From Tridacna crocea (lineage: Eukaryota; Mollusca; Bivalvia; Cardiida; Cardiidae), in the NCBI GenBank assembly GCA_943736015.1, contig OX031060.1, forward strand, positions 24,071,231-24,135,230: a stretch of DNA of 64,000 nucleotides. Reading direction: 5' to 3'. The notes below the pieces were generated by a model that saw only the letters and a program-made list of their open reading frames with translations, did no database searches and was not told the origin of the DNA. Below are positions 12,401-21,400 of the stretch, piece after piece. Each line of letters opens with the position of its first letter. Positions within the stretch are counted from its first letter, which is position 1. Position numbers and translations under genes: made by a program.

Positions 12401-15400
12401 CTCGATACCAAATTACAAAATTTTAGACTAACCCACATTCAAAGCATTTGCAGACAACAAACTAAAGGTGGTCCAAGTGACAAAAGAAGCCATTGATAGT
12501 TAGAAAAAATTGTGGAAAAGGATGAAATTGAAATGCAAGTTACCAGCATTTTCTCCCTGTTCCACATTGTTTTGGAAATCCTTCTTTCTCAGGGGTTTTA
12601 GAAATCCAAATTGTGTGGTAAAGAGTGAAACTGCAGACATATTCAATCATACCATGTAACCCTTTTGTTCTCATTGGAATCTATCAAAAATTCCAGAAAT
12701 AGCAGAAATGTGTGTTGTTAAACAGTAGAAAAGTTGGCAGCTATTGTACTGTTAGTTTTTAAAATATTGTCGGTTTACTTCAAAAACCTTGTAACTACAG
12801 CTTGAAAGAACCTGTAGTCATGAGGTTTTTGGAAGTAAACTGCCGATATGTTTGAACTCTTTACCAAACAACAATATTTTAGGCTTTCCAATTCGAAAGC
12901 ATTTGCAGACGACAAAATAAAAGTTACTGAAAATTTGAAATTTGTTTTAGGATGGGTAGAAAATATTGTGGGAAAAGGAGAAAATGCTGGTTACCAGCAT
13001 CTCCTTTTCCCACAGTGCTTTCTAAAGGCTTCTTTCTCAGGGTCGTTAAAAGTAGGGATTGTGTGGTAATGGGTTAATTGGTATGAATTGATCCTTATTC
13101 TGCTATACAAATGACATGAGACTTTTGTGCCGATTCCCAAATCATTTATTTTTCTTTTCAAGGGAATTTTCTGAGAAAAGATATCTCCTTAAAAGACAGT
13201 GTAGATCCAAGATCAGCCTGCATGTTCTGTACAATTTGATCTTGATCTACATTGTCTACAAAAAATCTTTGGGTCACACTGAGCAGCCCAAGGCTGAAAT
13301 TTGTATGCAGTGTAATTGCCAGATTGTTTACCTGTGGTGATCAAAGTACCTTTCAGTTACTTCTTGGCTACAAAGCAAAGAAAGGGAGATTGCAACAAAA
13401 AGGAAAATGTGAAGTAACTTATTTTTCATCTTTCATGCTATAGAAAAACACTTTTTTGCCTTTCAGAGAGGAGATTCTTACCATAGTGTCATTATTATCT
13501 GTAGATTCAGTATTGCATACTCCACAAAGTAAGGTGAGTTTTGTCATAAATACTGTGTGGAAATTTTTGCACTGTTGAGCATTTGAAAAATTCACAAACT
13601 TTTATGATTACATGCTTTACCACAAGTATATCAACAAATAACAAGTGTCATCAATTTGCAAACATTGCAAACTGCCAGAAATCAGTAAATCGCAAATTTT
13701 TCTTTCCTGCAGTAATAAGCTTTTGATAATATCAAATAAAAAGGGGCAGTATGCCGTTTCAAGAAATTAGTGATCTTTTTCTCAAGAGTTTTTAAATGAA
13801 ACGGTCCAACAAACAGAAATTTCCCTTTTTTTCATTTTTTTTACTTTTTGGCACATACCTAGCTAGTGTTATTTCAGCCTTTAGTTGATTGAAATTGAAA
13901 TTGGTATGATTATCACCGAGATTAGATTTGAGTGAATAAACTTTTATTCAGAAATTTGATAACAAAAGTCATATAGTTGTTCAGTTTAGTGTTCATGCAA
14001 ATTTGTGACATGTTCAATGTTTAAAAGTGTTTTGCTGGATTCTAGTAGTTTAAACCATCACCGCACAATCCCTACTTTTGACTACCCTGAGAAAGAAGCC
14101 TTTAGAAAACATTGTCAGAAAAGGAGAAAATGGTGGTAACCAGCATTTTCTCCTTTTCCAACAATGCTTTCTACTCTTCACAAAACAAATTTCAAATTTT
14201 ATGCCACCTTCTATTTGTTGTTTGCAAATGCTTTAATTTGGACAAATCTAAAATTTTCTTGTTTGGTAAGGGGTTAAACACTAGGCTTAATTATGGTCAC
14301 TTCACACTACAGACCTTCTGGTAGTAGCAAATTACAAGATCAATAACCAAACTTCACTTTTCTGCCTTAAAGATGTAAGAAGTAAAAAACTGTTTGTTTA
14401 CCTGTAAAGTGTTTTTTTTTTTTTAAACAAAAATAATCAATTTTTTTTTGTGGTTTTATCCTTTTCATAATTTTTTTCATTCGGTCAAATATTACTTAAT
14501 TTTACATCAAAACACAATGCTCATCATTATATTAATTATTTTTATATATCATTTTTTTTTCTTGCACATGTATTGTTATTTACAGAGAGATGTAGCATTG
14601 GCAGCTAGACAGAAGTTCATCTCCAGTGAGGGAGACCATATAACGTTTTTAAATATTTACAAAGCCTATCGGGGTGTCAATGGAAATAAGGTAATAACAC
14701 TCAGTTTTTACTTATTTTATAGTTCTATACTAGACAACAAAATTTTAGAATTCATCAAGGGTAAATCTTTATGAAACAATCCATGGTTTTCATGACTCTG
14801 TGAAAGAAACCTTTAGAAAATGTTGTGAGAAAAGGAGAAAATGCTGGTAACCCTACCAGCTGACCTTACATCTCACTTTCTATACTGCAATGTTTTACCA
14901 TTCTAACATGTAGTTAGCAAAATTTTTGTGTCATGGTCTCATGAATTGAGTATATTTTACCGAAAACTGATGTCAGACATTCAAGATATTTTTTATTCAA
15001 ATATGGATTTAAACACCTTCAAGGTGAGTAGCTATGCATGTTAAAAGCATTTTTTGGCAAAAGAAAATGACAAGACTTAGTGTGAGTTTTGACACTTCAT
15101 GATTTGCTTACCGGACAAAGGGATGGCACATTTTCACCCTGTGTTATTGTTTTAGAATGACAACCAACAATAATATACTAGTATGCAACTATATTCATCT
15201 ATTTTCAAAAGTTATTCATTCTTTCCCTAATAATGACATCTATGAATGGTAATAATATGGTGCAGGCTCTTCATTATTTGTCTTATGGGCGGAATGACAC
15301 AGCCTTTTTGGATTTTGTGTTTAAAGTGTAGCTATGTAATCAAAAGGGAAACTGGTTTTCCTGGATTATGCCAGTGTACAGCACTATATGTACAGAACAT

Positions 15401-18400
15401 ATTATTCAATCACCAGAATTTTGATTGCAGTATAGTAATGTTTTAATTGCCATTTTTACAAGAAAGTTTCACAATTATGCATATGGTGGATACAGGAAAA
15501 AGATTATGATTTGCATGTTCAATAACAGCATGCAGTCTTGTGATTACGTAATTCAACAGACATTGGGAAATAATCTGGGGGATTTTAAAAATATTCTGTG
15601 TCTTTTTCTCCAAGATTTTTTAAATTTGAAAGTAACACAACTCTGATTGGCTGAACTATTTTCTGATTGGCCAAGCCAAATGATTTAGCCAATCAGAAGT
15701 TGTGGTACTTTCAAGTTAGAAAATTGTGGAGAATAACACAAAGAACGTCCTTAACTCATTACCAAACAACAAAATTTTAAGGTTTGTCAAAATTGAAAGG
15801 AATTGCAGAAGACAAAATAAAAGTGACTGAAAATTTGAAATTTGTTTTGTGAAGGGTGGAAAATATTGTGGGAAAAGGAGAAAATACCAGCATTTTCTCC
15901 TTTTCCCACAATGTTTCCTAAAGGCTTCTTTCTCAGGAGCATCAAAAGTAGGGATTGTGTGGTAATGAGTTAAGAACGCTAGGTGAATACTGGCCCAGGT
16001 TTTTCTCCATGAAGAAAGTCTGGGTTTGTTTTAGTTCACCTGAGCACAACGTGCTCAAGAGGAGCTTTTAGGGTCACTGGGTGTCCGTCGTGCGTCTTCA
16101 ACAATTCTTTAAACATCAACTCCTCCGAAACCATTGGGCCAATTTGGACCAAACTTGGCAGGAATGTTCCTTGGAAGGTCCTCTTTAAAACTTGTTCACA
16201 GAATTTGATTTCGTCAAAAACTCTGGTTGCCATGGCAACCAAATGGAATTTTTTAGCAAATTCTTTAAAAATCTTCTCTGAAACCGCTGGTCTGATTTTG
16301 AAATTGTTTCACACATGTTCCTTGGGTGACCCTTTTCAAAAATTGTTCGTGAAATTTTGATCCGTCAAAAATTGTGGCTCTGGTGAATGGGGGCTACTTG
16401 CACTATACAGAAATCAAGGAATTCTTTAAAAATCTTCTCTTCTGAAACCGCTGGTCGGATTTTGAAATAATTTCACAGATATGTTCCTTGGGTGACCCTT
16501 TTCAAAAATTGTTCATGAAATTTTGATCTGTCAAAAAATGTGGCTCTGGTGAATGGGGGCTACTTGCAGTATACAGAAATGAAGGAATTCTTAAAAAATC
16601 TTCTCTGAAACCGCTGGTCAGATTTTGAAATAATTTCACAGATATGTTCCTTGGGTGACCCTTTTCAAAAATTGTTCGCGAAATTTTGATTGGTCAAGAA
16701 ACATGGCTCTGGTGAATGGGGGCTACTTGCACTATAGGGAAATGAGGAAATTCTTAAAAATTTTTCTTCTCTGAAACTGCTGGTCAGATTTTAAAATAAT
16801 TTTTAAAATAATTTCTCAGGGATGTTCCTTGGGTGACCCTTTTCAAAAAGTGTTTGCGAAATTTTGATTGGTCAAGAAACATGGCTCTGGTGAATGGGGG
16901 CTTCTTGCACTATAGGGAAATGAAGAAATTTTCAAAAATTCTTCTTCTCTGAAAGGGCTGGACAGATTTTGAAATAATTTCACAGAGATGATCCTTGGGT
17001 GACCCTTTTCAAAAATTGTTCACAAAATTTTGATCCGTCAAGAAACATGGCTCTGGTGAATGTGGGCTACTTGCACTATATGGAAATGAAGAAATTCTTC
17101 AAAATTCTTCTTCTCTGAAACCCCTAGTCAGATTTTAAAATAATTTGACAGAGATGTTCCTTGGATGATCCTTGCTCTTGTGAATGGGAGCTACTTGCAC
17201 TATATGGACATGATGAAATTCTTGAAAATTCTCTTTCTCTGAAACCCCTGGTCAGATTTTAAAAGAAATTTTCCGAAATGTTCCTTGGGTGACCCTTTTC
17301 AAAACTTGTTTGATCCATCAAGTAACATGGCTCTCGTGGATGGGGGATACTTGCACTTATACAGAAATGAAGGATTCTTAAAAATTCTTCTTTTTGAAAC
17401 TGATGGTCAGATTTCGAAATGAATTTTACAGGCAACCTTTTGAAAATTGCTTAGCAAAATTATAAATTTGGTTCCAATGTTTCATTACCTCAAAAAAAAA
17501 ATAGGCTATGGTCATCTCAAAAATTCAGGTGAGCGATCCAGGGCCATCTTGGCCCTCTTGTTTAAATTCAAATGTGTCTGAATTATCTTCTACAGGCTTG
17601 GTGTTATGAGAACTACATTAACATGAGAAATATGCAGACAGCTTTTGATGTTAGAAGACAGTTACATGAAATCTGTTTAAAACAGTGTCTCCCTCTAGAG
17701 TCCTGTGGTTTGAACACTACTTCTCTCAGGTTTGGCTTGTCTCATGATAATAGTTATCTCTTTACCAAACAACACAATTTTGGACTGGGCCAAATTCAAA
17801 GCATATGCAGGCAACAAATTAAATCATGTCGATCTGATGATTTTGACTTTGATAGGGTAGAAGATATTGTGGGAAAAGTAGAGAAAATGCTGGTTACCAG
17901 CATTTTCTTCTTTTCCAACAATGCTTTCTAAAGGCTTCTCTCTCAGGTGCGTAATGAGTCGGGATTATGTTGTAACAAGTTAAAGAATCGATTGTACATG
18001 TATTACAGTACCCTCTGAAATAAATTGGCTGCTGACGATTTTCATCCTACATTGCACAATCCAGAGTGTTAAAGACCCCAGGAAAAAAGCTTATTGAAAA
18101 CATTGTGGGGGAAAAAGATAATATGCTGGTTACCAGCATGTTTTCATTTTTCTACAATGTTTTCCTGGCAGGGTGGGGGGTAGAAAACCTCTTGGAAACA
18201 TTATAGGAAAAGGGGAAATTGCTGATAGCATGTTCTCCTTTACCTACAATCTTTCCTTCCCTGTCCAATCCAAATTTCAACATTTTAGTCACATCTAATG
18301 TGTAGTTTGCATTTTCTTTTTCAAATTTCACCATTTAAAGCTCTGTCATCAGGTATAGAAATGAAAACATTATGGTGATATACGGATAATGGATATGAAG

Positions 18401-21400
18401 TAAGCAAGTGATTGTTGCTTAACCGTTTACCCAACAATCCCTGGTGTTTATGACCCTTAGAAAGAAGCCTTTTGAAAACATTGTGGGAAAAGGAGAAAAT
18501 GCTGGTAACCAGCATTTTCTCCTTTTCCCACAATGTTTTCTATCTTGTTGGAAACAAATTTCAATTTTTGAGTTACGGTTATCTTGTTGTCTGCAAGTGC
18601 TTTCAATTTGAATCTGTCTAAAATTTTGTTGTATTGGAAAGGGTTAACTCAGTGCCAAGTGATAAAAGATTGTTCTACACTAAACACTGTAAACTGAAAG
18701 TATTGTGGAAATATCAGACCGTATGGTAAAGGATTTGGCCAATACATTTTGGAAAAAACTTGTAGCAGATGACTTTTGACCATCTACCAAACAATCCTGT
18801 GTTTTAATGATGCTGAAGAAGAAAACATTCTGAAATATGTTGGAAAAGATGAAAATATTGGTGACCCGCATTTTCTCCTTTTACAATAGGTTCTGTGCTT
18901 GTATACGTGAATCTTATATCTAGAAACATATAGGATTTGTCATCTGCAAATGTTTTCAGAGTGGACCAGTCTGAAATGTTGTTGTTTTTGATAAAGAGTT
19001 AAAGCAGACCTTATAGCTTTGGCTAAACAGCATAAACTAAAGTTTTATTCAGATACATACCAAAACATTGTTGTTGCATTGCCATGAAATGTTTCTCCTT
19101 TAACCCTTTACCAAACAATCCCGGGTTTTTATGACCCTGAGACAGAATCCTTCTGAAAACATTGTGGGAAAAGGAGACAATGCTGGTAACCAGCATTGTC
19201 TCCTTTTCCCACAATGTTTTCTACCCTGCTGGAAACAAATTTCAAATTTATAGTTACATTTCTTTTGTCATCTGCAGGGGCTTTCAATTTGGATCAGTTT
19301 AGAATTCTGTTGTTTGGTAAAGGGTTAACCACAATGTTGTCAGAGATCATTTTGTAATAAAAGTGGAAAGTTGTTAGAATGAACTTTTCAGTTAAGATTT
19401 ATAAATGATAATTCTAAGAAGGAAAGATTGTCCATTTAAAGTAGTACAATTATACTTATTTTTAATCATAGCAAATTTTGTAGGATAATATTATAGTGGG
19501 AATAGCTGTTTTACATTACAGGTCTACAACCTTAACCCATAACCAAACAATCCCTACTTTTGACAACCCTGAGAAAGAAGCCCATAGAAAACATTGTGGG
19601 AAAAGGAGAAAATGCTTGTAACCATCATTTCTCCTTTTCCCACAATGTTTTCTACTTTTTACAGAACAAATTTTAAATTTTCAGTCACTCTTATTTTGTC
19701 GTCTGCAAATGCTTTTGATTTCAACAAGCCCAAAATATTGTCGTTTGGTAATGAGTTAAATGACATTCCCATTGTTGTGACAGGAAATTACCCTTGCTTT
19801 TGGCTTACTGTTTTCTTGAGGCTGTTTCAATTAAATGATCTTTTTTAAACATTTTCAAATCTGCATAAACTTTGACATAATGTAATATATTGCTTGTTTT
19901 TTATAGGAAATGCTTGGCTGCTGGATTTTTTATGAACTCGGCTGAACTTCAAAGGGAAGGAGAGTACATATCAGTGAGTATTGTTTACTGCATTCTGTAA
20001 CAAACTCTTCACCACATATCAAACTTTTTAGACTAGTTCCAGCTGAAAGAATTTGTTGGTGATAGATTAGGTAAGGTTCAATTTAGGAATTGGTATCTGA
20101 AAGGATAGAAAAGATTGTGAGAAAAAGAGGAAATGCTTTTTTCCATTGTTCACAATGTTTTGAAAAGCCATCTTTTCTGGTTAGCAGCATTTTTTTCCCT
20201 TTTCTAACATTGTTTTCAAAAGTCCTTTTCTTTCAGGTTTTAAAATGGGACTGTGTGTTAAATAATTAACTATCCTTTCCAAATTGTAAGTCCAATGTAT
20301 ATCACAAGCCTTCTAATTGGTCAAAACATAATGTCTCAACCAATCAGATGGTTTGTTTTGCAATTTTGAAATTGACAGATTTTGATTAGTTTCTGAATCA
20401 TACTGCCCATCCTGTTGTTTGGTTTTAATATTCATAAGCCCAATTGGATAGCTCAGTGGTTTGTGTATCAGACTTGTGACCTGGTGGTTGTGAGTTTGAT
20501 ACCTGGTTGAGGCAAACTTTCTGCTGATTTTTTGCCTCTCATATGTAATGCATGTGAGAAAGTAGTCAGATACTCAGAAAGAAAGTTGTGTCAGTACTGG
20601 CTTGAGAAAACTTGGAAACATGAGTAGGTGCACTGACCACAGTGATATGACCTATGATGTTAAAACTGCATTAACTCATTACCAAGCGACCATATTTTTG
20701 GTTTGTCCAAATCAAAAGCATTTGCAGACAACAAAATAAAAAGTGACTGAAAATTTGAAATTTGTTTTTTGAAGTGTAGAAAACATTGTGGGAAAAGGAG
20801 AAAATGCTGGTTACCAGCATTTTCTCCTTTTCCCACAATGTTTTCTAAGGGCTTATTTCTGAGGGTCGTCAAAAGTAGGGACTGTTTGGTTATGGGTTAA
20901 ACTCAAATTCATTCAGTTATAATCAGTGTTAATCACAATGTGTTGGTTCAACTGAAATTACCTTATGCTGCTAACGAAACATATTTGTTGACACTATAAA
21001 ATGTATATGGGCTATGGGAAAAGAGACTTGATGCATCATTGTCAATCATATCATCATACAGTTATGTATCCTAAAATCTCATATTTCAGTTGTCTTCAAG
21101 AAAGACTGTTACAATACATCCATCTTCAGCTCTGTTTCACTGTAAACCAGCCTATGTGATATATAATGAACTGGTTCAAACTACAAAGTGCTATATGAGG
21201 TAAGTGTAGAGTTTTCAATAAATGGAGGCTTCACTGGGTACTATTTCACTGATGACTTGTAAGTTTTTAAAAACAAAATTTTGTTATTTAATGTCATACT
21301 TTTTGTAGTTTATTGAGATATACCAGTGAAATTTACTTATTTGATAACTGCCAATACTGAACCACTTAGAATCTTGCATTCTGCCATAATTCTGGTCCAT

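Noticed and set aside
17572-17931. 119-codon frame taken as one gene
   Set aside because: Only 17596-17729 is coding (DHX33 exon k); the rest is intron and MITE, and a donor ends the exon.
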